Below are positions 23,452 to 36,294 of a DNA stretch of 64,000 bases, piece by piece. Source of the stretch: Plazaster borealis. Its lineage: Eukaryota > Echinodermata > Asteroidea > Forcipulatida > Labidiasteridae. Location of the stretch: assembly GCA_021014325.1 (NCBI GenBank), contig CM037471.1:20790818-20854817 (forward strand). Direction: 5' to 3'. The notes beneath the pieces are model-generated. The model was not told where the DNA came from. It ran no database searches and saw nothing but the letters and a program-made list of their open reading frames with translations. The number at the start of each line of letters is the position of its first letter. Position 1 is the stretch's first letter. Made by a program: the position numbers and the translations under genes.

Positions 23452-26400
23452 TTACCTGCTCCGTTTTAGACTGGTACTGTCTGCTGATATGAGTTTCTTT
23501 CCTGATGAAGACCGATTTCCTGATTTATGTTTGAGATCCACTGAGCGGCCCCCTTGTTGATGTTTGTTGTGACCACGAGGCTCTCGTAGATGACTTACAT
23601 CCACTGTTTTCGGTCTCTTGGTAGGCTGAATTTCAAAACAACAAAAAAGGGTTAGAAATCAAACATGAAATTAGCGCATTTAGGTCCTTCATTAACACTA
23701 CCGGTACTACACATTTTAATGAATTGTGGTGAATTCAACCAACCTGATCAGTCATGCTAGATCTGTAACATAGATGGTACTTATTCATTCACATAACTTA
23801 TTTTATTGCTACTTAATTAAAAGGTAAAAGGTAAAAGAAAATACAGAAAAATATTGCATTATATTGAACTAATAACTCTTTTTGTTATTTAAATAATGAT
23901 ATAACCCTCCCAAGAATGATGGGGTTTGTTCGAGTTTTGCAACAATAATACAATACAAATTAAACATGTAAAAAGGGAAGGCACAATTAAAATTCCTAAA
24001 CAAAAATACAAAAACAGCACAAAGATACACATAAAATATTGCAACAGGGCAACATTTCATAAAAACCTGTAAGCACAAAACATTGCTTAGCACAGGAAAA
24101 TATTGCTCAGCTGAAATAGGTTACCAGCCAGACACTAAACAATTTACATTCCTGCGACTGGTACCTCACTCATTTTTTACAAATTTTCTGCTAACAGCTT
24201 TATGAAATTGGGCCCTGGTCGTTATTCTACAACCCTCCTCCAAAGCATCACTGCCACAAGCATCACAATGGAGAACAACACAGGTTTGTTAACCCTCCTA
24301 CTATCTGACCATCCAATGTCATTCACTGTGGTTTTGAATGATAAACTATGCCAGCCTGCAATATGATAATTATGTGATGAGTACATGAGCAGAAAACACT
24401 ATTATATGACATATGAAAATGACATTTAACTTATTATTTAATTTTTACCCTTACACCGATGTGTACTAAGCACTGTATACTTTCCCCGAGTTCTGTGAAA
24501 AAAATCCACAGGCATATCACTCGGATGGGATTCGAACCCAGACCCTTAGCCATGCTATAGCAGATGTCTTACCACTAGACCACCGAGCTAGCCCGGTGTC
24601 TAGAGGCAGTTTGAATCCTAAATTTACCTTCTTATTAACGACGGCAACGATGTCTTGCAAAGGCACAAAAAGTCCATGGTTACGATGACACCAAAAATAG
24701 CGTTTGCCATTAATGAAACCATCATGTCGACCAGCTGGAAATAAAAAAACAAATCACATCTATTAGGATGAGCAGAATCTGAAAGCTGAGTGATTCCCTA
24801 AGAGATACAGTGTTATAGTTTTTTTATAAAAAACAAAATTTTATAAAACAAGTAACAGATTTTATTAAAAACAGATTTTATTAAAACAAGTTTTAGAGCT
24901 TTTCATAAAACCAGTTTAAGAGCTTTTTATAAAACTAGTTTTAAAGCTTTTTATGAAAAAAAATTTCAGATATTTTTATAAAAAGTTTTAGACCTTTTTG
25001 TAAAAAACATTATTACAGGTTTTACAAGACAAATAAACTTCAAGATTTTACTGAGCAAAAACTGAAGTTCAACTAGATTAACAATATCTGCGGTAAGATT
25101 CTGTAGTAAAATTAATAATACTTTACTTTATTGTGTAATTAAAGTGTGTCTCAGGGAGACAAATGGAATCAATAAAACCAATAAAGTTAAAAAAAATATT
25201 TCCTTGACAAACCTGGTGCTTCAAGCTCCAAGCCTGCGTACACTGTGTGAGATGAGTTTGTGTTCTCTAGATGCCCTATGTAACGAATCAGACCAACTCT
25301 GTCACCTTTTGTCGCTACTCGATCATCAATGTGGACTGTGAATCTACAGAAGACACAAGAAAACAACCTGACATCAAAAAACCCATCAAGACATCTTAAA
25401 GGTGGCATGTCTTAGCCCAGCGGTCGAGCACACCGGACTCAAGGTCTGGTGTGTCTAATCAGCAGAGTGTGGGTTCCAGTCCAGGGGCGGATTGCAATAA
25501 AATGGTCTTAGCCAGCGGTCTAAGACCAGTCAGTTATAGCCAGCTATCTGCCTTAGACGGTCTCAGCTTAGTCAGTCATTAAGCCGGTCTAAGATAAGCC
25601 AGTGAGCAGTCTCAAGTTAGCCGGCTATAGCAGATAGACCGGTTTAAGACCACTTGGTGCAATCCGCCCAAGGTTTTTGACAAAATGATGACCGTTACTC
25701 ACTCATCATTTTCTCAAAGTCAAGATCACTTTAAATCTAATGAGCAATCAATAACTTATTACACAGTAAATAACGCTCAGGTTAACAATAAAAAGAGGAA
25801 GTATTTCTTCTAGCTTTCTTTTTATTCCCTTCCACCAAACATACCACTTCAAGACTCTGTTTCTCACCTGTGATTTCCACCACGGATTACGGTTTGTCCC
25901 TGAGATGGTGCATTCTGCCTAGCGCCCTCTTGCATCTGCTTTTGGCAAGGTATACACAGACACCCTGATACAAAGTGCTGTTGAACTGGTGGGTGTGGGG
26001 GTGGAGGTGTGGGGTAGGGATTTGAACGATTCCCAGAAACCAGCCTATACCACAGGTGGACAAAAAAGAAGACAAATTTGTAAAAAGGTTCTTTAACAAA
26101 GATCATGCTACATAAACATCTTTGCCTTTCTAAAAAAGCTAAAACCCCTCTTGTCATTGTGCACACTTGGTGGTTTGGTGGTTAACTACTGAGTGCCGGA
26201 GGCTGAGTTCAGACTCACAATTTTCAGGTTCCGACTAAACAAGCATTACAAATTTATGTGCCTGGGTGAAGTTTATGTGGCAACCTGCTCCGAACATTCT
26301 GTGTGGGACTGTGTTGGTTCGAATCCAACCTGAGTAGTATAGCCTGGGGATTATTTTTCTGCATGACATTGTGATGCACTGAGTACAAAGTGCTTATCAG

Positions 26401-29400
26401 GGCTTGGGGAAAAAGTTTGGGAGAGTTTTGGGGGAAATATCCACAAGACCGTAGGGTTTGTAGTTCAACATTTTTACTGGACCAGAAGGTTTTTAAAAAA
26501 CATCCTTACACATAAATGCATGCAAGCTTCGGCGCCAGAAGAAGCGAAAACTTTGGGCATGCAGCAAATACACAAGCGTCGCGTGTGATGCAATGAATGA
26601 CTTACCACCAGGACAGTGTTTCAAGTATTTTCTTCACATCAAGTTAACCGACATTGACCTCATGAGTCCAAGAACAAAAGCTACTACTCACCCGTTGCCC
26701 TGCCAACACTGGTTGCCATGGTCACGAGGACTCAGTATGGGTAGGTTAATGGATGTTTCTGATCGGTTGTCGGTATCCGCTTTCGATGTTTCTGTCCAGC
26801 CTCCCTTGACCTCGTTCTCGATACTCAGATCACAAATCATGCTTTGCTGTTGACGTCAAAGTCAAAGACGAGGGTGTCAGTAAAGTTTTACCCTCATTAA
26901 TCATGTTAAGCAATTGAAGACGATCCTGAAGATGATCAGAGTAGAGTGATCCAAACATTGAGTTGCTAAACCACGGGTTCTCTTCAGTACCATCAGAGAG
27001 AGAGTATTATATTACATGGTAATACCGCAAACCTTACTAGATCATTTCATGATCACAAAGTGAAATGTTTAAACAGAATTTTTTAAAGACAAAGCTAAGC
27101 AATGAGAAAGTAAGGAAAGTAACTGATAAGTTTCAATCTGAAACCTGACTGCAACAAACTCATGTTCTGATGGCTGAGTCATCATCAGTGTGGGTTCGAA
27201 TCCCGGCCATGACACATATGGTCTTGAGCAAGACAAACAATAACTGCTTGTCATTACCCATGAGTAAATAGATACCTGCAAGGGTTGAGATTGTTGATGT
27301 GAATGATTAGCCACCTGTGTGCTACTTTGGGTGCTGGTGCTACATAGGAGTTGAGGTGGTTTAAGGAATGCTTAAGGCCCAATGAACAGGGGTGGTAATA
27401 GTGTAAGGCGTTTTGAGACAATGTGATAAAAAACGCCTAATAAATGCCTAGTATTATTATTAGAGTGTATACATTCGGCATGTAACCTACCTCCTCACTA
27501 ATATCTTCTGAGATGTAGAGTCGAGTTTTCAGATCTTCTATCTCCTTCCTGGCTTTCTGGAGATTGTCTTCAAGTATTTCTCTGGCATTACAAACTGCAA
27601 ATAGAAGTGTCATTGTAACACGTAATTAAAACAAATGTGAACAATTACATTCTCAAAAGGCTTGTACTAAAAAACCTATTCAAACCCATCTCAAGGCTTC
27701 CTAGGTTGTATCGCAACTTGGGCATTATCCCTGGCTAGTTGGCAGTGTACAGTTGTATCACTTCTGACAAGCACACCCCCCCCCCAACAAAAAAAAACAA
27801 CAACAACAACAACAAACAACAAAAAAACAAACAAAAACAAAGATATTGACAAAATACGTAGAAAGCCAACCAAGGGCTAGATATCTCACTTGTGAGAACA
27901 CCGGCAAATAAACCTGGAGGTCACAGGTTCAAATCCCCTTCTACTCTAGTCATTTTTCTCTTTGTTCACTCCAACATTGAAATAATAAACAACAGGACAC
28001 ATAAGGTACTATTGAAGAAGATTCAATCCCAACTTACCGTCGCGATGTTTTTCTTCTAATTCTTGGTGTTCATCAGAGAGACTCGAACACTGCACCTCCT
28101 TGGAGAACATCTCCACATTCTTCCCTCTCGTATCTGGTGACTTCTGATAAACATGGGCATCCTACAACAAAAAGACCAATCAAAGTTGTTTTAATTGAAC
28201 AATGAGTGGAATAGGGTGTGCACAAAGACTTTAAAAAAATTGTTTTTATAACGCTCAAACTTTTAGTGTTTTATCACTGTACATAGTACATGTTCTCTCA
28301 AGTACAATTAATCTTTATGATAAAACATCTAATTCATGAATGATTTTTAAAAATGAGTTATGGTTTTTATAACATTTGTAGCAGACTTGGGAGAGAGATT
28401 TTTATGTATTTGAATTACATTTTGAAAACAAATCTTTGAAATTAGAACAATAAAATATAAAATATTGATTTGCTCCTACGACCCTCTACCAAAAGTAACT
28501 AAATATCAGGCACGGATCCAGGGCCGGACCACTCTCTGCTGTCGACGCCTTTTCTTCTTCTTACTTTTGCAGACTTATAAGAAGCGCTGATAAGCACAAT
28601 TTCTTGCTACAGACCTAAATTCCTATTGCATGCTTGCGTTGTACCCATAATCATCATGAACTCCCAGTTATTTTTTTCATGTTTTGTGTGTGTCTAAGCA
28701 TTACATACCTCCTGAATATTTTGACTGTTTTGTATGCTTTGATTGTACAACTTTTTTGAAAAATAATAAAGTCATAATTGCAATCACATACTCAACACAT
28801 ACCTCACTGCTGCACGCCGAAGACGTTCGATGAACCTCAGCCGTCACTACGTACTGATTGGGCAGAAGCTCTAAATGGTGATGCGTTCCAGAGTCATGTG
28901 ACTCTGTGGACACTTTTGATTGATTGAGGGCTCGTTCCAATCGTGGTGAGGAGGAAAGGGAGGAACACTGGCTGCATCTTGACGTTGACCGAGACAGCGC
29001 CTGTCAGATGAGAGACAAAATGATACTTTCAAACTTGGCCTCTGCACACGTACATTTGTAAACAATTATCTTTTAAAGCATGTGAACAACATTGGTAATT
29101 GTCAAAGACCAGTATCCGCACTTTGTGTGACCCAACATATACGTGAAACAATAAACCTGCGATAGTTTATCAGAGTCATCAGAGTCACAAGAAAATAATT
29201 TTAAAAAACATAATATGTTTTCACTGTTTTCATACGTCAGGGTCTGTATTAAAGGGTCTGTATACGTTTGGTAATGACTCTGAAAATTAATGGCAATAAA
29301 AACTTACTTCGTAAGAAGTACAGTATAATATAGTATAATGCATTTTGAGAAACTTTTCACTTAGAAGTACTGCAGTTATGGAAAAAGATATCCCTTTTTA

Positions 29401-29860
29401 TCCCGAAAAATTTGAATCTGAGAAGCGTTACTGACAGTAACGTTTCTCAGATTGTGTATTCAAATGGCAGATTACTCTTCGTGCATGGACATAACCGCTC
29501 CAGATTTTTCGGCAATATCTCAAAAACGCTACCACCTTTTGAAATGAAATTTTCACAGGTTAGTTTTATGGTATATATCTACAACTATATAGGATTTAAA
29601 CAAACTGTGGGTTCCAATTACCAAACATATACAATCCTTTTAACAGAGTTGAGGTTAGACACATGAGCAATGAAATCGAAAGTGTACTTACAAGGTGACT
29701 GGAATGACGTCGTTGCATCAGGGATGACTCGAAAGACCTAGGGGAAGGGGGTGTTGGACTCGTGGAGCGACTCGTCCTGCTGCTATCACCAACAGTGAGT
29801 TGGCCATTCCGCTTGAGTCTCAGTAACTCCTTATGCTGTAACTCAATGGTGTGCTCCAAT
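23452..29860 (-). CDS. Coiled-coil and CAP-Gly domain protein, 3' part of gene
   Basis: Eight exons join in frame on the minus strand: 29692-29860, 28803-29000, 28038-28161, 27491-27594, 25868-25935, 25213-25343, 24628-24734 and 23452-23625. They give ~357 residues, and every junction has GT/AG. The order of parts is as follows. A short helical segment (RLEHTIELQHKELLRLKRN) is followed by long Ser/Thr-rich stretches. Next comes a coiled coil (EDNLQKARKEIEDLKTRL). A CAP-Gly domain then spans two exons, with GDRVGLIRYIG, HTVYAGLELEAP, AGRHDGFINGKRYF (GRHDG in place of GKNDG) and HGLFVPLQDIV. A basic tail ends in SLKRSR. CAP-Gly domains bind C-terminal EEY/F motifs of tubulin and end-binding proteins, so a microtubule-linked role is likely. 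The 25868 exon start is the least certain. The N-terminus lies upstream of 29860 and was not found. I cannot name the orthologue. Confidence 0.82.
24455..24600 (-). mobile_element. tRNA-derived SINE fragment
   Basis: The minus strand carries a box A-like TGGTCTAGTGGTAAGAC and a box B GGGTTCGAATCCC. An unrelated tail (CACAGAACTCGGGGAAAGTA) follows. The acceptor ends pair poorly and a relative with the same tail lies at 57025-57140, so it is a SINE and not a working tRNA gene. Confidence 0.6.
24840..25030. repeat. AT-rich irregular tandem repeat
   Basis: Segments of 28-31 bp built on AGTTTTAGAGCTTTTTATAAAA recur five or six times with changes. It lies in an intron of the CAP-Gly gene. Confidence 0.65.
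25413..25479 (+). mobile_element. tRNA-Leu SINE head, interrupted
   Basis: CACCGGACTCAAGGTCTGGT and AGCAGAGTGTGGGTTCCAGT match the tRNA-Leu-like head of the SINE family at 31441 and 62161. The copy is broken after GTCC by the inverted-repeat element at 25485. Confidence 0.6.
25485..25669. mobile_element. Mini-transposon with GGGCGGATTGCA terminal inverted repeats
   Basis: The ends GGGCGGATTGCAATAAAATG and ACTTGGTGCAATCCGCCC pair. The interior is rich in TCTTAG / CTAAGA repeats that also pair. It sits inside a broken SINE, which makes it a nested insertion. Confidence 0.75.
27140..27450 (+). mobile_element. tRNA-derived SINE
   Basis: GTGTGGGTTCGAATCCCGGC near 27189 is a box B. It is followed by the CTTGAGCAAGA motif shared with the tRNA-Leu SINEs, and by an AAGGCGTTTTGAGACAATG / AATAAATGCC tail. 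It lies in an intron of the CAP-Gly gene. Confidence 0.55.
29249..29643. mobile_element. TTAA-type mini-transposon, GGTCTGTATACG subfamily
   Basis: It starts TTAAAGGGTCTGTATACGTT and ends CCAAACATATACAATCCTTT followed by TAA. TTAA stands at both edges and the ends are inverted repeats. The interior matches 17687-18066 throughout. It lies in an intron of the CAP-Gly gene. Confidence 0.85.
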
Positions 29861-31436
29861 CTGTACAAGAGAAATAAAGAGAAACACTCCGTGAGTTTGA
29901 GTTGAGGAATCTAAGGTTGTGACGAAAAGACCCAATGCACTGAGTATCTCACAAAACATTCTGCCATTCCTTAAAGGTAGGGTCATAGATTGGGTTTTTT
30001 GTCAACGTAAAGCTTATTTATTGGCGAAATTATCAACAAAGACACAATAAAAGTCACATGTGAAAGTTTCAGCTGAATACAGTGTCTACTTATTGAGTAA
30101 TCATTACAAAACTGTCGCAGTGTTTTCACAAGAATGTGAATCTATCCACATTAAGCGAGGTGACAGCGGGTACCAACCGCATCTCTGGCCGCAGTATTCG
30201 CGAACGGACATCAACTCTCAGAAATCTGAGAAGCAATTCATGCTCTCAGATTCAAATGTTGTTATTGATTTCTAATTAACAGGGGCATTTCAGACGAAAT
30301 AATTTTACATGACGCTTACTACCATTACCAACTTTATAACAAGTAAGCGTTCAGATCACAAATTTTCGGGGTCATTACCAAAGTATGATCATCTTTAATT
30401 GAATAATAAATAACACATTCTTCTTTAACTAACAAAAAAAAACAACGGCTGTAGTCCTGATAACTTTGTTTGAATGGTAGCACAAACAAAAGTCCTTTTG
30501 GTACATTTAAAAGTTTCTTTTGAAAAGCAATTCCTTTTTATAAAATCATTGGCGTCATCTTGATAAAGAAAAATTTAAAGGCCTACCAGCAACAAACATA
30601 TAGTTTAATAATAGTTTTCTCATGCAAGTTCCCCCCCCCCCAAAAAAAAAACGAGGCTTAAAGAGCTTCTCTTGGTAAGGGGCTACCAGAAGAAAACAAG
30701 ATGAAAACACTCAGGGAAGCTGAAGGTAGAAATTGATATTCCTCTTCAAACAGTCTAGAGTGGAGGGAAACATTCACCAGGCAGAGAGCTCCATAGAGAT
30801 GCAGTACGTGGAATAAAAAGCTATTACCGTAAAATGGCTCTTTGTTCTACAACTCGGCGCAGCTATGGGTGGGACCCAGCCATAAACTGGTTTCACACTC
30901 AAAACAAACAAATAGGAAGTACAAGGTTGGATAGACTGGTGAAACATTTACCAAGGAAACAGAACAGATTTACGGTGAGAAAGAGCTATGACGAGAAAGA
31001 GGTTGTAATGATGAGGCCCAACTAGATTAACAATACGCTTCTGCACTCTATCTAGGAAAGATAAAAAATGACAGTCCAAAGCTCCAGACCAAAATGTGGC
31101 AACAGTGCTCCATTAGCAGATACCTTGTTGCCTTTTACAGGTAGAGAGTATTTTTAATAGTAAAATAGTTCAATGCACCGTTCCGAACGACAAGAGTTTT
31201 TCTTTCTTCTTCAAAACAACTTGTTGATCACTTCCTGATGGAATAACTTCCTGGTTTGCCATCATTTGAGGTTCTTATCTCAGTAGGGATGTTCATCATC
31301 ATTACAATGGGATTTAAGAATGTGTATATCAGCGATCATCATGATAAGACTTTGGTAAGTCTTGGGAATGAGTCATAGTGGAGGTAAACAATCATTTACC
31401 TCCATGAATCTCACTTTAACTGTAGACGAAAGACCA
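29861..31436. other. Stretch without a recognised gene
   Basis: No exon could be tied to the CAP-Gly gene here, although its 5' exons must lie upstream of 29860. A region near 30740-31030 shows blurred open frames that resemble old retroelement sequence. It has CTCTTCAAACAGTCTAGAGT and GAGAGCTCCATAGAG landmarks and some likeness to 39170-39300. A C-homopolymer lies at 30630-30640. Confidence 0.4.
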
Positions 31437-31440
31437 TGGA

Positions 31441-31735
31441 GTGTCCTGGCCGAGCGGTTTAGAGCACTGGACTCAAGCTCTGGTGTTTCTGATCAGCAGA
31501 GTGTGGGTTCGAGTCCCAGTCATGGCACTTGTGTCCTTGAGCAAGATAGGGACACTAAGCCTCAAGTCCCATGTACCAGGATTGGTAGCGCAGGTAAAAG
31601 AACCAACAACACTAATCGTGGGAGAGTAGGGGTTAACGCCGGTGTTTCTGGTTCACATAGCAAGCACTCTTGTTTACAGGTTTCCTCAGGCTTGCGAGCT
31701 ACAGTGATTAAGTTCACTTATGAGGCATCCTTTCC
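31441..31735 (+). mobile_element. tRNA-Leu(CAA)-derived SINE, near full length
   Basis: The head CTGGCCGAGCGGTTTAGAGC, then CTGGACTCAAGCTCTGGT with a CAA anticodon position, then GTGGGTTCGAGTCCCAG reads like tRNA-Leu. A non-tRNA body follows (CTTGTGTCCTTGAGCAAGAT, CACATAGCAAGCACTCTTG, CTTGCGAGCTACAGTGATTA). The closest relative is 62161-62455. Its short open frames are not genes. Confidence 0.85.
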
Positions 31736-33574
31736 ACAAAGAGAACATTTTCGTCAAACATTTTTGATTTGTTTTCATTGATATCAACATTTTCCCCAAA
31801 TAGTCTGCTTAGCATAAAAAAACATGGGCCCTGATTTCTCTCTTACAACATCACCTGAAACTCTTCAGTGTTACTTTAGAAACAGACAAACAAAGAGGAC
31901 AAAAAAACCTACGTCATTCTTCCTAATATCAAGCCCCGGAGCTGATGTCCACCCACTGCGCGATTGTGTCGGCATAACAGGCAGTCATAATTAGCAATCC
32001 CTCCCAAAATGATCTTTATTATGACCATGTAGTGTGTCTCAACACCTCTGGCCTTCACCCATCACCTCCTTTACAACAAGACTCCCTTTCCCCTAAGTCT
32101 TCCCTCTGTCCCTCTGTTCCATTTCCCCTACTTCTTGAGGTCTCGGGGCAATAGGAGTGGAGAGCAAATAAGACACTGGCTGAATGTATTACTCTAGTGG
32201 CTAACCAAACAATCTCTTGAACGACTGAGTAAATTGAGATTTCGCTGTCTTGAGTGTCTTCACGGGGAAGCAACGCTCAGTGCTTGCACCATCTTGCCCA
32301 GTTTCAAGACGGTTTTCAGTTGAACTTGAGTGCAGCAGCACTGTATTAAAAACTGAAAAGGAAACTCAAACTTTGAAAGTTTTTGAGAGAAAAAAAGTTT
32401 CAAACAGAGGTCAAACTGCTGATGATAAGAACTGTGCACATTCAAATGTTCAAAGACACAAGGCATGTTTTACCAACACTTTTATAAAAAAGAATGTATT
32501 TTGATTTCAAACTTTTTTTTGTAGCTGTTTACGTGTAGCCATCAAGTTATTATCCACCCTTAAAGAGTTCCCAAGAGAGAACTGTCCCTGATTGAAAAGA
32601 TTAACCATTTAATCCTATCTGAATCAATCTAATGATCCTTCTACCCACATAAGAGATCATTGCAACCAATAAAACCCTGATTTCCATGGCTGAATCACAT
32701 CTCCCGATGTTCAATCAACCAGACATAAGTATTTTTCTTTCCACTGTGTGTACCGAAAAAGTTTTATCCTAGCCTGGTTGATACCGGACTCTAAAGACTT
32801 TGTTTTATTTTCCGGACACACACACGTACATACAAAGGCTAGATGCAGAGTCCAACGAGGGTTCAGTGACCGTTCCACTAGCCAACTCGGATGACCACAC
32901 TGGCCAGTCCACTCTTCTGTTCAACTGAAGAGCCACGGCCTTTTGTTTGCCGGACAGACTCTATCCCCCTAGCAAACTTCAAGGAATGTGGCTCGGCCTT
33001 TTGTGCACGATGACAATACGCAGAAACCAGCAGAGCCCCCTGCTTACACATTTCATCAGTAATTGCTAGAGTTGGAAGCTGAATGGTCTTCCATTTGAAT
33101 AGGTGAGGACCCATTTTTTGTAATAGAAAATGGAAGGGTTTAAAAAAAAAAGAGAGACCAAAGAAGAGTGGAGAGAAGGGGAAAAATTTGGTCTGTGATT
33201 CAAACAGGAGTACAATGTGAGGAGATTCACGATTGTCCTTCAGTTGATTCAATCGCCGAGTTGGAGGATTTTCTGTTTGTTTGCAAGCTGCAGGCTTGGA
33301 TTTTGGTTGCAAAAAGTCCTGGTTTGACCATCGGCTATATCGTCTAATGCCCTGTACTCTGCATATATCCCTCACTGCAGACCTCTTTGTGTTTTTCAGG
33401 GATGATTACAGCCATGTCACCATTGGCATGACAGGATGAGCATCGTTTCAAAAAGCCAAGGCAAATATCGCTCTCCTTGCATCTAAAAATGCATGTCGAG
33501 TAAACTTTTTTCAGAAATAAAGATTATCTGTGCTGTTGAAGTTAGTTAGAAAAGAGTTTTCCAACGATAATAAT

Positions 33575-33885
33575 AAATAAAAACAGCGCTTTACATGTAT
33601 CTATGGGCATCTCAAAGCGCTTATTATTAATTTTTTAAGACACTTTTTTTTTAAATTTTTTGAATTATGAGACCCATTTATGATAAGAGTTTTACAAGAT
33701 GCTATGGTGTTTTCAGCAGCCACTGCCAGAAACACCGTGGCAAACCCCTTCTCTTAGGGATAAGTGTAACTGGTTTTCTTAACGTGCATTACACAACACA
33801 CAGTCAAAGCAATAATGGTTGCATAAGGACACAAGTGTCAAGACCGGGACTTGAACCCACACACAAACCCACACTCGAACCCAGG
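33575..33885 (-). mobile_element. tRNA-derived SINE
   Basis: On the minus strand a box B-like GTGGGTTCAAGTCCCGG (near 33848) heads a body that shares CACTGCCAGAAACACCG and CCCATTTATG landmarks with 14700-15030. It ends in AGCGCTTTGAGATGCCC and TGTAAAGCGCTG. Confidence 0.65.
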
Positions 33886-35371
33886 TTTGTAAAACTTAAG
33901 ATAGACAAGGTTTTTTTGCAACATTTCTTGCTTATATGAGACATCTTAATAATATAATTTAATCAGGGGTACACGAACAACAACATTTGTTTGAGGCCGA
34001 CACTTAAATAATTTATGGTGAATCTGTTGCGCTACAAATGATTCTACTTTTAATTTCACCTGTTCTCCTTCTATAGATACACTGAACCTTGTCTAGGTGT
34101 GTGTTTTGTACAATAAATAGCTGTTGCTAGTTCAAACAATGTGGGTGAAGTAAGGCAGTGATTGAATCACAAACACTTAATGCATTACAACTCGGGTTAA
34201 TTACATTGTCCATCACAAGTATCAGGACTCAGGGTTTCTACATGATCTTCATGATGTGAAATGTCAACAAAAAATTGGCAAATCTTTACATGTCAAGTCA
34301 CATAAGATCTTTCATGAAACCAGGTTTGTGATTCCGGTGGCGAATGTAGTGAGTAATCTTGGAAGTGTCTTGTAAGACCATGTAAGACATATGTTATTTG
34401 AAGATGCTGACAAAAGGAAAATCTTGTTGCAATGCTAGTCTGTATTCGACCATTAAGAAGCGAAAAAAAAGTGCACATGTACACATGTACATCAGGTACC
34501 AAATGTAAACAAAACCCACTGAATGTTAATAGGACACTATTTGCAATTAGGCTCAGCGTCTCCCTGTGTAGCAAGCAACTCAAACAACCAAGGGAAGCTT
34601 CCCTCCGGATTTTAACACCTCCTGACAAGCCACTAGCCCCTGCCAACGTTTACTGAGTCTCTCTGGGGGTTTGACCTATAGTCTGCTACCAGTCTGGGGT
34701 TGAGGGTAGGGCTGGAGATTGCCCCTCTGGCTCAAGGCTGTTTGTCGCTAAGGGGAGCCTCTTGTCTGGTTAATGGTACGTCAGCTCAACCTCTTTCCCT
34801 CTTTTTGTCCTTTGACAAACTGCTGAATGCAATAGAGGGCTTGTGCCAGGCTGGTATAGCACAAGCCTGGTCAGACCATGGAGGTCCGCTTTGTTCAAAC
34901 TTTTGAATGTTCTCCTACATCAGGGTCATCTGTCAGCTTAACTGAGAAGGGTTTTTTACTTCGGTCTCTTGGATGATGATCTTTTACTCGTTGGTCTGGT
35001 GTCTCCCCCAAGTTACTTTATAACGATGTACAGTAATTGGGTAATAACAAGCTCATCTGGTTTATATCAGTGGAACTTGTAAACACGTATTCCAAACAAC
35101 TTTGTTCACCTTTGGGGGGTTTTTGGTTTTGTTTTTTAACATGTCTCCAGTGCAGAGTTGATGATGTAGCTTTAACCTTCACTTCTGTCCATCTAATAAG
35201 GCAGAAAAATTGTCTTGTAAATCGGATATGAAAGCAATAAAAATAGAGACAAGTATCAGAAAATTTCAAAACTTTTTTTTTTTGAAAATTATTTTGTTGT
35301 TGATTTTAATTTGTTGTACAGTTATACCATCCCATCCACACATGGTCTAGAGAGAAGATGAGGAAGGATGC

Positions 35372-35580
35372 TTGCTATGTGATGAACCAGAAACACCGGG
35401 GTTAACCCCCTACTCTTCCAGACTAAGTGTTCTGCGTTCTTTTACGTGCACTACCAATCCTAGTACCCAGGACCTACGGCTTGATGTCCCAAAAGAAAAA
35501 GCAATTATGGTAAAGTATCTTGCTCAAGGACACAAGTGCCACGACCAGGACTCGAACCCACACTCTGAACAATGTTGGCA
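35372..35580 (-). mobile_element. tRNA-Leu SINE, truncated
   Basis: The minus strand shows AGAGTGTGGGTTCGAGTCCT, GTGGCACTTGTGTCCTTGAG, AGGTCCTGGGTACTAGGATT and GGTTAACCCCGGTGTTTCTG. This is the same order as in the copies at 31441 and 62161. Confidence 0.7.
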
Positions 35581-36294
35581 TTGACGTTACTGCAATCTTG
35601 CGACTGTTGCTAAGAGTGTTCTTAAGTACATCCTATACCTCAACGCATGATGATGCGGCGACCCAGCCACAGCCATAGCTGTAGCCGCCAATTTGGACAT
35701 GGCCGAACTCTTCCTCAAAGTTTTTCGAAAATCCATCACTAACTTTTTGTGACATGCTGACAGACAAACACACAAACAAGGGCAAAATTTTACCTCCTTA
35801 GCAGAGGTAAAACAACTTGTTTATAAATGCTGCATAGCATTACATACAGAAGATGATAGAGAAAAAAACTTCAAAGTTTTTGTTGAAAATTCAGAACAGC
35901 AAGCTCATTCCTGACGAGGCAAGCTCACTTTCCATACGAAAGGGTACTTCCATTGTATATCAGAAAATCTATCATGTACATGTATGAAGAGAAAGACCGA
36001 TGCCAGATTAACTAAAGGAAACCAAGACCTAGACCACCGTGACAGTCCAGAGCAAAAAAATCAACGCTTAAATCAAGGTAAATATATTTCACAGGTTAGC
36101 AAGGAATGTTTGCTTGTGTATGCGCCACTTCATGGTTTAAGGCATTCTAGCACAGAAATTTGGTGTAAATGCTGTAAGCAGAGAATTGGCGACCATAAGC
36201 ACAGAATTCTGCGGTAAGTAAAGCCATGGAATAGGACCCAAGTCTGATTATCAAATTGGTTAATGGTAACGACAACAAAACAAGACAATCCATC

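Larger units (their letters stand above)
31736..36294. other. Long stretch without a recognised host gene
   Basis: I see SINE copies at 33575-33885 and 35372-35580 and otherwise unassigned sequence. The longest open frame (32878-33375, minus, 165 codons) has no motif I know, and I leave it uncalled. The 5' exons of the CAP-Gly gene may be here or further right. Confidence 0.5.

Noticed and set aside
24530..24598. Possible tRNA gene on the minus strand
   Set aside because: It has box A and B, but the acceptor stem pairs poorly and the sequence continues into a repeated tail found at 57 kb. It is a SINE.
31441..31528. Possible tRNA-Leu(CAA) gene (also 62161-62250)
   Set aside because: The ends do not form a clean acceptor stem, and several decayed copies with a shared downstream body occur in the window.
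32878..33375. 165-codon minus-strand open frame
   Set aside because: It has no recognisable domain, low-complexity Phe/Ser runs and no supporting splice or polyadenylation signals. It may be chance; a homology search would decide.
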